Program-made: the position numbers and the translations under genes
Notes under the pieces: generated by a model
What the model was told of the DNA's origin: nothing
Seen by the model: the letters and a program-made list of their open reading frames with translations, nothing else
Databases searched by the model: none
Shown here: positions 31,952-42,966 of the stretch, piece after piece
Layout of the letters: every line of letters starts with the position of its first letter
Numbering within the stretch: the first letter of the stretch is position 1
Assembly: GCF_003933735.1 (NCBI RefSeq)
Contig: NZ_RSED01000013.1
Coordinates: 1-64,000 of the forward strand
Source of the DNA: Aquabacterium soli
GTDB taxonomy: Bacteria > Pseudomonadota > Gammaproteobacteria > Burkholderiales > Burkholderiaceae_C
Reading direction: 5' to 3'
DNA length: 64,000 nt

Positions 31952-32914
31952 TCACCCCTTGCTGGCCAAAGGCTTGGTCACCGTGGCCTGGGGCGATGCG
32001 GTCTTGGTGGTCGCAGCCGCACCGGCCGCGGCAGAGCCCACCACCTCCACCGTCACCGTCTGACCAGCCACCAGGTGCACGTTCTCGGGCAGCGGTGCCA
32101 GCTTCACCCGCACGGGGATGCGCTGCGCCAGCCGCACCCAGTTGAACGTTGGGTTCACGCTGGGCAGCAGGTTGGTGCTGGTGGATCGGTCGCGGTCGGC
32201 GATGCCGGCGGCGATGCTCTCGATGGTGCCATCCAGCGCGGCCGAAGCGCCCATCGGGACCACCCGCACGCGCTCACCCACATGGATGCGTGGCAGCTTG
32301 GTTTCTTCGAAGTAGCCCTCGACGTAGAAGGACTGGCTGTCCACCAGCGCCAGTGCGGGGTGGCCGGCCGTGGCGTAGCCGCCTTCGCGCAGATCCAGGT
32401 TGGTGATCAGGCCGTCCACCGGGGCACGCACGCCAGCGCGCTGCAGGTTCAGCTGGGCCGAGCTCAGCGCCACCTCGGCCTGGGCCACGGAGGCGCGGGC
32501 CTGGTCGACGCGGCTGCGGGTCTGCTCCCTTGATTCGGTCGACACCAGCGTGCCCAGGCCGGCGTTGCGGGCGTCTTCGCGCAGGGCCTGCGACAGCACG
32601 GTGCGCTGTGCGGCCAGTGCCGCCTGGGCCTGCCGCTCTGCCAACTGGTACCGAGCCGTGTCCACCTCGAACAGCAGCGTGCCGGCGCGCACGGCCTGGT
32701 TGTCGTGGATGGGCACCGCGGTGACCAGGCCGGACACGTCCGGCGCGATCTGCACCACGTTGGCCTTGACGCGGCCATCACGCGTCCAGGGCGAGAGTTC
32801 GTAGTGGTCCCACAGGCGCAGGGCGGCCCAGCAGGCGGCGGCGACGGTGAGCAGGGTGATCAGGACGCGCACGGTGCGCCGCGTCCAGCTGTCGGGGGAG
32901 GCCAGGGTGTTCAT
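31952..32914 (-). CDS. aaeA: HlyD-family periplasmic adaptor (AaeA-like)
   Basis: 320 residues, ATG at 32914 overlapping the DUF1656 gene by 4 bases. One N-terminal membrane helix (about 17-33), a biotinyl-lipoyl-like half motif (VVQIAPDVSGLVTAVPIHDNQAVRAGTLLFEVD), a coiled coil (about 90-150), the second lipoyl half (VRAPVDGLITNLDLREGGY) and a beta barrel. It bridges the FUSC pump to the outer-membrane factor. The Asx/Ala-rich tail is variable. Confidence 0.92.
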   Translation of the reverse strand: MNTLASPDSWTRRTVRVLITLLTVAAACWAALRLWDHYELSPWTRDGRVKANVVQIAPDVSGLVTAVPIHDNQAVRAGTLLFEVDTARYQLAERQAQAALAAQRTVLSQALREDARNAGLGTLVSTESREQTRSRVDQARASVAQAEVALSSAQLNLQRAGVRAPVDGLITNLDLREGGYATAGHPALALVDSQSFYVEGYFEETKLPRIHVGERVRVVPMGASAALDGTIESIAAGIADRDRSTSTNLLPSVNPTFNWVRLAQRIPVRVKLAPLPENVHLVAGQTVTVEVVGSAAAGAAATTKTASPQATVTKPLASKG

Positions 32915-33126
32915 GACAAGACTCGCAAGTAGGGGCTGAGGGCGCTCAAGCCATAGAGCAGCAAGGCGTACAGCGCCAGATCGAACAGCGCCGGGTGCCA
33001 CACCCAGCGGTACACGCCGAGGGCGGCCAGGGCGCGGCGAACGCCCCACAGGCCCAGCAGGGCTGCCAGCGCGAGCAGGCCCAGCCAGGGGATGTACAGA
33101 CCGTAGAAACTGGCTTCGCCGATCAT
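32911..33126 (-). CDS. aaeX: DUF1656 small membrane protein (AaeX-like)
   Basis: 71 residues with two membrane helices (about 10-28 and 45-64). DUF1656 pattern: an N-terminal FYGLYIPWLG and a P-A-L-F-D-L-A-L-Y segment. Found almost always between FUSC and HlyD genes of aromatic-acid exporters. Overlaps both neighbours by 4 bases. Confidence 0.9.
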   Translation of the reverse strand: MIGEASFYGLYIPWLGLLALAALLGLWGVRRALAALGVYRWVWHPALFDLALYALLLYGLSALSPYLRVLS

Positions 33127-35255
33127 GTGGCGCGCTCCTGTTGGGCAAGGATGATCGAAGGTGGCGTGGCTTGTGGGAACAGCACGCGCCGCAGGCCCAC
33201 CAAGGCTGAGACGGCCTGGCGGCGGGCGCCCGGGTCGATGGCCTTGGCCTCGTCGGACAGCACGGACATCAGGGCCGTGTCGAGCGGGGCCAGCATCGAG
33301 GCCGGTCGTGGGACGGCACGCCCCGCGCCGCGCTGGCGGAAGAAGCTGCTCACATCGGTGAGCAATCGGTTCACGGCGACGGTGGCCTGTGGGGGCAGCC
33401 TGTCGCGGCAGGTCTGCAGCGTGACCAGGTCGGCGCCGACGCGAAGATCGCGCAGCGCATCGCGGGCGGCGGCATCGTCGTGGGTGCTGCCGGTGGCGTC
33501 GGTGGGTGCTGCAGACGCCTGGGCGATGCGCGGGGCCAGCAGGCCGATGCGGTCCAGTGTGCGTGCGGCGTAGCCTTGTGCATGTGCCGCATCGGCACGG
33601 CCCGAGGCCAGTTCGCCCAGCTCGCGCCAGGTGCTGCGCTGGATGCGCCGGGCCATCCAGTCGGCACCCACCGAGCGCAGCAGCTTGGTCGTGCGCGCAG
33701 CCACCACGATGCCCATCAGTTGTGCGGCCGAGCTGTTGATGAAGCTGACGAAATCACCGGTGGCCGTGTCGTGTCCGGACAGTGCGCCGGCCACGCCCAG
33801 CAGCAGTGCCATGCCCTGCAGGCCTGTGGCCGGGCGCGCCATGAAGCAGCCCATCACCAGGAACACCGGCGCGCACACCAGGGCCAGCGTGATCGGATCC
33901 TGCACCAGCGGCATCAGCACCAGCACGTACACGGCGGCGATCGGCAGGGACCAGGCTGTGAAGGTCAGGAACAGGTGGATGGCCGGCACCGGGTCATCCA
34001 TGGTGGCGAAGAAGCAGCACAGGATGGCGCACATCATCGCGGCCACCGAGCCCATGGGCCACTCGGTGAGCATCCAGAAGCCGCAGACCAGGCCGATGGC
34101 GATGAAGGCGGCTGCTGCCGAGAGCACGGCCATGCCGCGGTCCAGGTGCATCACGGGCACGGTGCGGTCGGGGCCACGGGCGGACACGAGTGTGCCGTCC
34201 AGGCCCACGTTCACATCGTGGCGCAGGCCCAGGCAGGCCTGCCAGCCTTGCACCAGCGCGGTCAATCGGGCGGCCAGGGCCAGCCGCAGTGCGTGCGCCC
34301 AAGGTGAATCTTCGATGCTGGTGCCGTCGTGGCCAAGGGCATCGATGGTGGCCAGCAGGTCCGTCGTGTCATTGCCGTGCGTCAGGTGCGCATCGGTGCT
34401 GGCGTCCAGCCATTGCTGCATGCGGTTCAGAACCACCTGCACATCCTGGGGCAGTGCGCCATCGGCATCCTGCAAGGCACGCAGGCGGTCTTCCACGGCC
34501 GAGAACACCGAGGTGAGCGAGGCCATCTGGTTCTGCATCGCGTGCAAGGTGGAGGCGGTCAGGCGCAGGTGCGTGGTGTCGAAGGGCACGTGCGTGGACA
34601 GCATGCGCAGCTGCGTGATGTCGGTGGCCAGGCGCTGGCGGTCGGTCTGCAGCGGGGCACCTGCTGGTGCCGTCGCGGCAGGGCCGCGCATCAGGTCGGT
34701 GAACCACTGGCGCGCATCACGCATCGTGCGGTCCAGCAGGCCCAACACGGGCGCGGCCATGCCCGTGGGCAACACGATGCTGTGGATCAGCGTGGCGCAG
34801 GTGATGCCGATCAGGATCTCTTCGACCCGGGCCGAGGCAGTGTCGAACAGCAGCAGCGGTGTCTCGACCGACGGGAAGCCGATCAGTGCGGCGGTGTAGC
34901 CGGCCAGCATGAAGACGTAGGCGCGGGGTGTGCGGTCGAGCAGCGACACGTACAGGCACACGGCCACCCACAAGGCCAGCGCGATCGCCAGCAGCTCTGG
35001 TGCGCTCGACAGGGCCGGCACCATCAGCAAGGTGGCGGTGCAGCCGAGCAGCGTGCCGCAGAAGCGGAACACGGCCTTGGAGCGCACGGCGCCGGCCAGC
35101 GGGTTGGCCACGATGTAGGCCGTCATCATCGCCCAGAAGGGGCGCGGCAGGCCGGCCCACTGGGCGATGGTGATGGCCATCATCGACGAGGTGAAGCTCT
35201 TGGCCGAGAACAGCATCTCAGCCTGGCTGAAGCGGGGCAGGGCGGGCAGCTTCAT
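33123..35255 (-). CDS. aaeB: FUSC-family efflux pump (AaeB-like)
   Basis: 710 residues. Two blocks of about six membrane helices (about 12-180 and 375-520), each followed by a long cytoplasmic helical region, the arrangement of the FUSC/p-hydroxybenzoate efflux family. The start of the first block, AKSFTSSMMAITIAQWAGLPRPFWAMMTAYIVANPLAGA, is characteristic. It exports small aromatic carboxylates in characterised members; the substrate here is unknown. Overlaps marR and aaeX genes by 4 bases each. Confidence 0.93.
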   Translation of the reverse strand: MKLPALPRFSQAEMLFSAKSFTSSMMAITIAQWAGLPRPFWAMMTAYIVANPLAGAVRSKAVFRFCGTLLGCTATLLMVPALSSAPELLAIALALWVAVCLYVSLLDRTPRAYVFMLAGYTAALIGFPSVETPLLLFDTASARVEEILIGITCATLIHSIVLPTGMAAPVLGLLDRTMRDARQWFTDLMRGPAATAPAGAPLQTDRQRLATDITQLRMLSTHVPFDTTHLRLTASTLHAMQNQMASLTSVFSAVEDRLRALQDADGALPQDVQVVLNRMQQWLDASTDAHLTHGNDTTDLLATIDALGHDGTSIEDSPWAHALRLALAARLTALVQGWQACLGLRHDVNVGLDGTLVSARGPDRTVPVMHLDRGMAVLSAAAAFIAIGLVCGFWMLTEWPMGSVAAMMCAILCCFFATMDDPVPAIHLFLTFTAWSLPIAAVYVLVLMPLVQDPITLALVCAPVFLVMGCFMARPATGLQGMALLLGVAGALSGHDTATGDFVSFINSSAAQLMGIVVAARTTKLLRSVGADWMARRIQRSTWRELGELASGRADAAHAQGYAARTLDRIGLLAPRIAQASAAPTDATGSTHDDAAARDALRDLRVGADLVTLQTCRDRLPPQATVAVNRLLTDVSSFFRQRGAGRAVPRPASMLAPLDTALMSVLSDEAKAIDPGARRQAVSALVGLRRVLFPQATPPSIILAQQERAT

Positions 35256-35755
35256 GAGCCTGTCGACGACGGGATCTCGTCATCGCCCTGCAGGCCGGGC
35301 ACCACCGGCATCGCGCAACCCACGCGCTGGCCGATGGTGGCAAACACGCGCAGGCAGGTGGCCAGATCCTTGTCGGAGATGCCGTCGAACACGCTGTCGC
35401 GCATCTGGTCCAGGGCGGCCTCGATCTGGTCGCGTGCTGCGTGCCCGGCAGGGGTGAGGTTCAGGATCTTGGCGCGGCGGTCCTGTGGGTCGTCACGGCG
35501 CTCGGCCAGGCCGCTCTCGAGCAACTGCTCCACCGAGCGCGCGATGGAAGGTGCTTCAATGCCCAGTGCGTCGGCCAGCACGCCGGGGCGCACATCGCCG
35601 CCCAGGCGGCCCAGAAACACCATCGGCCAGGCCAATGCCTGAGACAGGCCGACGTGTGCCACCGCCTTGTCCGCCGCGGCGCGGTAGGCCCGGTGCAGAG
35701 GCGGCAGCGCAATGGCGAAGGACATTCGCAAGGCCTGTGGGGTGGGCTTGGTCAT
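35252..35755 (-). CDS. MarR-family repressor of the efflux operon
   Basis: 167 residues, ATG at 35755. Winged helix with LGIEAPSIARSVEQLLESGLAERRDDPQDRRAKILNLTPAGHAA, including the typical D-x-R-D/R wing. It is the first gene of the efflux operon and overlaps the FUSC gene by 4 bases. MarR members bind phenolic ligands and release DNA, which suits an aromatic-acid pump. A palindrome at 35777 is the likely operator. Confidence 0.93.
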   Translation of the reverse strand: MTKPTPQALRMSFAIALPPLHRAYRAAADKAVAHVGLSQALAWPMVFLGRLGGDVRPGVLADALGIEAPSIARSVEQLLESGLAERRDDPQDRRAKILNLTPAGHAARDQIEAALDQMRDSVFDGISDKDLATCLRVFATIGQRVGCAMPVVPGLQGDDEIPSSTGS

Positions 35756-35776
35756 GGTGCCGGCTCATTAAATTAG

Positions 35777-35788
35777 TTAGCTTGCTAA
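35777..35788. promoter_or_regulatory. MarR operator candidate
   Basis: TTAGC-TT-GCTAA, a perfect inverted repeat in AT-rich DNA 22 bp before the marR start codon. Position and form fit autoregulation by a MarR dimer. Confidence 0.6.
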
Positions 35789-35833
35789 ATATTATAGGTG
35801 AATTGTTATGTTGATGAATCACTGAAGGGCGTG

Positions 35834-35867
35834 AAAAAGCCCCGGCAAGGCGAACCTTGAACGGGGC
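35834..35867 (-). terminator. Terminator after ssb
   Basis: On the minus strand, GCCCCG-TTC-AAGG-TTCG-CCTT-GC-CGGGGC followed by TTTTT. It lies about 50 bp after the ssb stop. Confidence 0.85.
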
Positions 35868-35915
35868 GTGAACCGACGCGGCGACCAAGCCGCATCCGTA
35901 GAGATTCGTCGCGGC

Positions 35916-36434
35916 TCAGAACGGGATGTCGTCATCCATGTCGTCGAAACCGGTGGACGACTTCGAAGCCGCAGGTGCCGGTGCAGGCGCCGGACGCGAG
36001 GCAGCTGCCGGGCGGGCTGCCGGACGGCTGTTCTCTGCCGGTTCGCGGCTGAAGCCTTCATCGCCACCCGCGTTGCCACCGCCGTAGTTACCGCCACCTT
36101 CACGGCCTCCCAGCAGCTGCATGTTCTCAGCCACGATCTCGGTGGTGTAGGTGTCCTTGCCGTCCTTGTCCTGCCACTTGCGGGTCTTCAGTCGGCCTTC
36201 GACGTAGACCGAGCGGCCCTTCTTGAGGTACTCGCCGGCGATTTCGGCCAGGCGGTCGTAGAACACCACGCGGTGCCATTCGGTTTCCTCGACCTTGTCG
36301 CCGCTGTTCTTGTCTTTCCAATTGCGCGTGGTGGCCACGGACACATTGCAGACAGCAGCACCCGAGGGGGTGTAGCGCACTTCGGGGTCGCGGCCCAGGT
36401 TGCCGATGATGATGACTTTGTTGATCGAGGCCAT
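35916..36434 (-). CDS. ssb: Single-stranded DNA-binding protein
   Basis: 172 residues. OB fold starts [25 protein letters not shown] and continues through [22 protein letters not shown] and [18 protein letters not shown] Gly/Ala/Pro-rich linker and the acidic tip DDDIPF, which binds partner proteins, follow. Divergent from recQ, whose product is a known SSB partner. Strong single-gene unit with its own terminator. Confidence 0.97.
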   Translation of the reverse strand: MASINKVIIIGNLGRDPEVRYTPSGAAVCNVSVATTRNWKDKNSGDKVEETEWHRVVFYDRLAEIAGEYLKKGRSVYVEGRLKTRKWQDKDGKDTYTTEIVAENMQLLGGREGGGNYGGGNAGGDEGFSREPAENSRPAARPAAASRPAPAPAPAASKSSTGFDDMDDDIPF

Positions 36435-36649
36435 GGCCTGAGATTCCTATGTCGGTTGGTTAAATAAGCTTGCGTTGGTTAAGCCTCGCCATTATCGCCG
36501 CGGCGCGGTGGCCTGCCACCCTCCGGCGAGGGCCTCCGAGGGGTGAACGGGAAAACCCGGGGCGCGCCGCCCCCGTCCCGCGGAAAGCGCGGACAATCCG
36601 GCCTTCCGCGCTCACGCGATCCTGTATCCACCTGCTCCCGCGACCGACC

Positions 36650-38500
<1,851 letters not shown>

Positions 38501-38668
38501 TTTCGGACATTTGTTGTGAAAACGCACCAACTTGTCTCAAATAAGGAACACAAACGGTGCGTTGATGCCCCACAAAGGGGGGGGTCGTCGGAGTTTCGGT
38601 CAGGACTTGCGAATCACGTTGTCACAATCCAGACATACGAAATCATTCCCCACTAGGAGAGATAGCAA

Positions 38669-39718
38669 ATGTTCTCGAAGAAAACCGCTGTTGCCGCCGC
38701 CGCTCTGCTGGCTGCTTTCGCTGCTCAAGCCCAATCGCAAGTGTCGATCTACGGCAACCTGGACGTGTCGTTCGGCCGTTTCGAAGAGCCCAGCCTGCTG
38801 GGCGACGACGATGCTGTGACCGCTGTCGAGTCCGGCTCGCTGCGTCAGAGCTTTATCGGCTTCAAGGGCCAAGAAGATCTGGGCGGTGGTCTGAAGGCCT
38901 TCTTCGTGCTGGAAAGCGGCATCAACGTCGACACGGGCTCGCAAGACGGTAACTTCTGGGGTCGCACCAGCGTGGTCGGCCTGACCGGCGACTTCGGTAC
39001 GGTGGCTCTGGGCAATGCCCGCAACCTGGTGTTCCTGGCCAACGATGCCTTCAACCCGTTCCGCGCTGACTCCGCCATGTTCAGCACCTCCAGCTTCGGC
39101 TTCACCAACGGCCCGATCAGCACCATCAACGCTGCCTTGGCCGTCGCTGGCACCGATATCTCGCTGTCGGGTCTGGGTTCCAACTGGCAAAACAGCATCA
39201 CCTACACGTCGCCTAACCTGTCGGGCTTCACCATCGCCGTGCAAGCTCGCCTGAGCGAGAACGACGACATCGACAACGGCTACGCTGTCGCCCTGAACTA
39301 CGCCGCCGGCCCCCTGGCCCTGAATGCCACGTACGAAGATGCCCCCATCACGGCGACCAGCATCGCCCTGGGAACCGAATCTGCTGACAACAAGAGCTGG
39401 CTGCTGAATGCCAGCTACGACCTGGGCGCAGCCAAGCTGTTCGCTCAGTATGGTCAGCGTGACTTCGAAGGCTTTGACGACAAGTACAAGTTCTTCCAAC
39501 TGGGCACCAGCATCCCCGTCAGCAACAGCGGTTCCGTTCTGCTGAGCTACTCGCAAGGCAAACTGGACGACGCGAAGCTGCAAGACCTGTCGCTGGCCTA
39601 TGAGCACAGCATCAGCAAGCGCACTTCGGCCTACGTCGGCGTGAACAGCACGAACATCGACGGTTTCGAAGACGAGCGCGGCACCTCCTTCGCCGTCGGC
39701 GTCCGCCACGCATTCTGA
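38669..39718 (+). CDS. Gram-negative porin 1
   Basis: 349 residues with AGGAGAG before the ATG. Signal peptide of about 21-22 residues ending AQA. Starts with a QVSIYGNLDVSFG strand, has the family loop motif FIGFKGQEDLGGGLKAFFVLE and FWGRTSVVGL, and ends VRHAF, the C-terminal Phe used by BAM. A 16-stranded trimeric general porin of the type common in Burkholderiales. First of three tandem, diverged porins, each with its own terminator. Likely adaptively expressed. Confidence 0.95.
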   Translation: MFSKKTAVAAAALLAAFAAQAQSQVSIYGNLDVSFGRFEEPSLLGDDDAVTAVESGSLRQSFIGFKGQEDLGGGLKAFFVLESGINVDTGSQDGNFWGRTSVVGLTGDFGTVALGNARNLVFLANDAFNPFRADSAMFSTSSFGFTNGPISTINAALAVAGTDISLSGLGSNWQNSITYTSPNLSGFTIAVQARLSENDDIDNGYAVALNYAAGPLALNATYEDAPITATSIALGTESADNKSWLLNASYDLGAAKLFAQYGQRDFEGFDDKYKFFQLGTSIPVSNSGSVLLSYSQGKLDDAKLQDLSLAYEHSISKRTSAYVGVNSTNIDGFEDERGTSFAVGVRHAF

Positions 39719-39747
39719 TCTATGCCCTTCGGGGCTTCGTTTCAGCC

Positions 39748-39773
39748 AAAGCGCCCCTCGGGGCGCTTTTTTG
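39748..39773 (+). terminator. Terminator after porin 1
   Basis: AAAGCGCCC-CTCG-GGGCGCTTT followed by further T residues, 30 bp after the stop. Confidence 0.87.
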
Positions 39774-39971
39774 TTGCCTGATGACAACGAGAATGGGCTG
39801 TTTTGTCGTTCTGAAGCAACGAAATCAGGCTTTCAGCCCCCCAATTGTGACGATCCGGTGACCCGGGGGTTGGGTTGGCAGAAAGATTGCTCACACAATC
39901 GGCGCAGCGGCAACCACCAAACTTTCCAAGGGTTGCCCCTGAGTTTTCATCCCACTTGCTAGGAGAACTGC

Positions 39972-41069
39972 ATGTTTGCAAAGAAGAACGTCGTGGCTGC
40001 CGCCGCCCTGATGGCCATGGCCGCTGCTGCCCAAGCCGAAGTGAAAATCTACGGTTACTTGGACGCCGCCTTTGGTTCGTATGAAAGCTTCACTTTCAAT
40101 GGCGCAGGCGCCATTACCACTGAGCGCAGCACCCAAGTGAGCAGCGGCAACATGATGACCAGTTTCATCGGCTTCGCTGGTTCTGAAGACCTGGGCGGCG
40201 GCCTGAAGGCTGAATTCGCCCTGGAATCCTTCCTGGCCACCGACACGGGTGGCGAAGTGCGCAACATGGCCGGTGGTTTCTGGGGCCGTGCCTCGTGGGT
40301 CGGTCTGAGCGGTGGTTTCGGTCGCGTGATTTTGGGTCAATACGACAACGCCTTCTTCACGTTGGGCTACACGTACAACCCCTTCGGCTCGTCGATGGTG
40401 TTCTCGCCCTCCATGGTCAGCTGGTACAGTTTCTCGCTGGATCCGACAGCTTTCGGTGCCGATGCCAACCTCGGCTATGACACCGGTTGGGTGAACTCCA
40501 TCACTTATGAAACGCCGAATCTGGGTGGTTTCACCGCGGCCCTGCAGTTCGCTCCGAAGGAATCTTCGGGTGGTAACGAGGGCAACAAGAACAACTATGC
40601 CGTGTCGGGTGCCTACAATGCTGGTCCCCTGAGCGTGATGGCCGTGTACACCAATTCTGGTGCCAATACAAACTCCACCGCCTACATCGCTCGGCAGAAG
40701 AACTGGGGTCTGGGTGCGAGCTACGACTTCGGCGTGCTGAAGCTGCAAGGTCAATACGCACAGATCAAGACCTTTGATGCGGTGTCCGGTGACGAAGACA
40801 GCAAGGCTAAGTTCTTCCAAATCGGTGCGACCGTGCCTGTCACGCCCGCTGGCAACCTCCTGTTCAGCTACGGTGAAACAAAGAATGAGTTCGCTGGCGT
40901 GAGCGGTGAAGAAAAGCTCAAGCAGTTCTCCATCGGCTACGACCATTCCATCTCCAAGCGCACTGGTGCCTACGTGGCCTTCAGCAACAAGAAGATCGAC
41001 AGCGACTTCGTCGCGATCGATGACGACAGCGCCAACATTTTCGCGGTCGGCGTTCGCCACTCGTTCTAA
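39972..41069 (+). CDS. Gram-negative porin 2
   Basis: 365 residues, AGGAG before the ATG. Signal peptide ends AQA at about 22; the mature protein begins EVKIYGYLDAAFG. It shares the porin pattern FIGFAGSEDLGGGLKAEFALE and FWGRASWVGLSGGFGRV with its neighbours and ends VRHSF. Codon use is slightly more AT-rich than neighbouring genes. It is a diverged paralogue of porins 1 and 3, so substrate preference probably differs. Confidence 0.95.
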   Translation: MFAKKNVVAAAALMAMAAAAQAEVKIYGYLDAAFGSYESFTFNGAGAITTERSTQVSSGNMMTSFIGFAGSEDLGGGLKAEFALESFLATDTGGEVRNMAGGFWGRASWVGLSGGFGRVILGQYDNAFFTLGYTYNPFGSSMVFSPSMVSWYSFSLDPTAFGADANLGYDTGWVNSITYETPNLGGFTAALQFAPKESSGGNEGNKNNYAVSGAYNAGPLSVMAVYTNSGANTNSTAYIARQKNWGLGASYDFGVLKLQGQYAQIKTFDAVSGDEDSKAKFFQIGATVPVTPAGNLLFSYGETKNEFAGVSGEEKLKQFSIGYDHSISKRTGAYVAFSNKKIDSDFVAIDDDSANIFAVGVRHSF

Positions 41070-41090
41070 GCACTCGCTGCTCTGAATCCC

Positions 41091-41115
41091 AAGGCGCCTT
41101 CGGGCGCCTTTTTCG
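41091..41115 (+). terminator. Terminator after porin 2
   Basis: AAGGCGCC-TTCG-GGCGCCTT followed by TTT, about 22 bp after the stop. Confidence 0.87.
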
Positions 41116-41254
41116 TTTTCTGATGCCAAGATCTATGTAACGACTGCCATCTGCACCGATCTTGGGCGCATCAAACTGGCACGACTCCTGCTAATTGTAT
41201 ACAGTCATGTGCACACATGACCCCACTTTAGTGTTCGGATCTTCAGGAGTATTC

Positions 41255-42319
41255 ATGTCCGTCTCCCAAAAACAATTGCTCGCCGCTGTGGCCCTGTCCC
41301 TGGGTGCTGCCGGTGTCGCGCAAGCGCAGTCCAGCGTGAGTGCCTACGGCATTCTTGATCTGTCGTTCGGGTCCTTCCAGTACGCTGGTCTGGACAACAG
41401 TGCCGACAACTCGAGCACCACCCGTGTCGAAAGCGGCCAGATGACCACCAGCTTCATCGGCTTCAAGGGCACGGAAGACTTGGGCGGCGGCCTCAAAGCC
41501 CTGTTCACGCTCGAGTCCTTCATGCGTCTGGACACAGGCGCCTCGGGCCGTTCGAACACCGATGTGTTCTGGGCGCGTGCCGCCAACGTGGGTTTGTCCG
41601 GTGGTTTTGGCAAGGCCGTGATCGGCCGCATGGACAACTTCCTGTATCAGCAGGCCCTGGCCTTCAATCCTTTCGGCGGCTCTTTCGGCTTCTCGCCCAC
41701 CATCCGCCTGACCTACGGCAAGTGGGGTCCGGACAAGGGAGACTCGGGCTGGAGCAACTCGATCGCCTATTACACGCCCAACCTGTCCGGCTTCACGGCC
41801 GCGGTGCAGGTGCAGCCGGGTGAGTCGCAAACCGAAAGCACGAGCACGGGTGTGATGGCTGGTTACGCCAATGGGCCTTTTGCCATCGGCTTCGGTTATC
41901 AGGTCGCCAAGTCGGCAGAAGCGCCGAAGGCCGATCTGAACGACGGTGCCAAGCAGACCTTCGGGTTGTTGGGCGCCAGCTATGACTTCGGCGCCGTGAA
42001 GCTGTTCGGCCAGTATGGCCAGTACAAGGGCAGCGGCTTCACCGGCACCACCGCCGCCACCGACAACGTCAAGACCAAGCTGTACCAACTGGGCCTGTCC
42101 GTGCCGGTGTCGGCCGATGGCAAGGTGCTGGCCTCCTACGGCTCGCAGACCCGGGAACTCACGACGGGTGATGCCAAGCACGAGATCCTGACGCTGGGCT
42201 ACGACCACTTCCTGTCCAAGCGCACAGATGTCTACGCCGTCTTCATGCGTGACGACGACGACCGTGATGGCTACAAGGCTGGCAACACCGTGGCTTTCGG
42301 TATCCGCCACCGCTTCTGA
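41255..42319 (+). CDS. Gram-negative porin 3
   Basis: 354 residues from the ATG at 41255 (CAGGAG 5-6 bases upstream), preferred to an in-frame start at 41195. Signal peptide ends AQA at about 24; the mature protein begins QSSVSAYGILDLSFG. It has FIGFKGTEDLGGGLKALFTLE and FWARAANVGLSGGFG, and ends IRHRF. Same family as porins 1 and 2. Confidence 0.95.
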   Translation: MSVSQKQLLAAVALSLGAAGVAQAQSSVSAYGILDLSFGSFQYAGLDNSADNSSTTRVESGQMTTSFIGFKGTEDLGGGLKALFTLESFMRLDTGASGRSNTDVFWARAANVGLSGGFGKAVIGRMDNFLYQQALAFNPFGGSFGFSPTIRLTYGKWGPDKGDSGWSNSIAYYTPNLSGFTAAVQVQPGESQTESTSTGVMAGYANGPFAIGFGYQVAKSAEAPKADLNDGAKQTFGLLGASYDFGAVKLFGQYGQYKGSGFTGTTAATDNVKTKLYQLGLSVPVSADGKVLASYGSQTRELTTGDAKHEILTLGYDHFLSKRTDVYAVFMRDDDDRDGYKAGNTVAFGIRHRF

Positions 42320-42345
42320 TCAGCGCCGCCTCAGCGCTGCTTGAG

Positions 42346-42383
42346 AAGGCCTGGCGACCTCGGTGGTCGTCAGGCCTTTTTTT
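42346..42383. terminator. Shared terminator, porin 3 and metW
   Basis: AAGGCCTG-G-CGACC-TCGG-TGGTCG-T-CAGGCCTT followed by T on the plus strand. The right arm and T-run overlap the last codons of metW, which ends at 42370. It serves porin 3. Confidence 0.8.
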
Positions 42384-42966
42384 CGAACTTGAAGATGGCG
42401 GTGCTGGCGCGCAGGTTGGGCCAGCGGCGCACTTCATCGCCCTGCGGATCCAGCCCGAAGGACTCGAGCACGCGCAGGCCGTTCTGGCGGGCCAGCGCGT
42501 CGAAGTCCTTGAAGGTGGTCACGCGGATGTTGGGTGTGTCGTACCACTGGTAGGGCAGGCTCTTGCTGACGGGCATGCGGCCGCGCAGCACGCTCAGGCG
42601 GTGCGGCCAGTGGGCGAAGTTGGGAAAGCTGACGATGCCGATGCGGCCCACGCGGGCGGTTTCGCGCAGCATGGCCTCGGTGTTGCGCAGGTTCTGCAGG
42701 CTGTCGAGCTGCAGCACCACGTCGAAGGAGCCGTCGTCGAAGATGCTCAGGCCGTCTTCGAGGTTGCGCTGGATGACGTTGACACCGCGCTGCACGCATT
42801 CGAGCACGTGCGTGTCGTCGATCTCGATGCCGTAGCCGGTGCATTGGCGCTGATCGCGCAGCAGGGCCAGCAGGGCGCCGTTGCCGCAGCCCAGATCGAG
42901 CACGCGAGCGCGGGGCGGCACCAGCTCGGCAATGCGGGCCAGGCGGTTCTGGTGGCGGCCGGTCAT
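42370..42966 (-). CDS. metW: Methionine biosynthesis protein MetW
   Basis: 198 residues, ATG overlapping the metX stop by 4 bases. SAM-methyltransferase-like fold with [25 protein letters not shown], and MetW-typical DLEDGLS-like and [35 protein letters not shown]. MetW is needed for MetX activity in proteobacteria; its own methyl-transfer reaction is not established. Coupled to metX. Confidence 0.95.
   Translation of the reverse strand: MTGRHQNRLARIAELVPPRARVLDLGCGNGALLALLRDQRQCTGYGIEIDDTHVLECVQRGVNVIQRNLEDGLSIFDDGSFDVVLQLDSLQNLRNTEAMLRETARVGRIGIVSFPNFAHWPHRLSVLRGRMPVSKSLPYQWYDTPNIRVTTFKDFDALARQNGLRVLESFGLDPQGDEVRRWPNLRASTAIFKFEKKA

Noticed and set aside
38600-42310. Full-length open antisense frames opposite each porin
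   Set aside because: Explained by codon bias of the porin genes. The translations lack signal peptides, motifs or ribosome sites.
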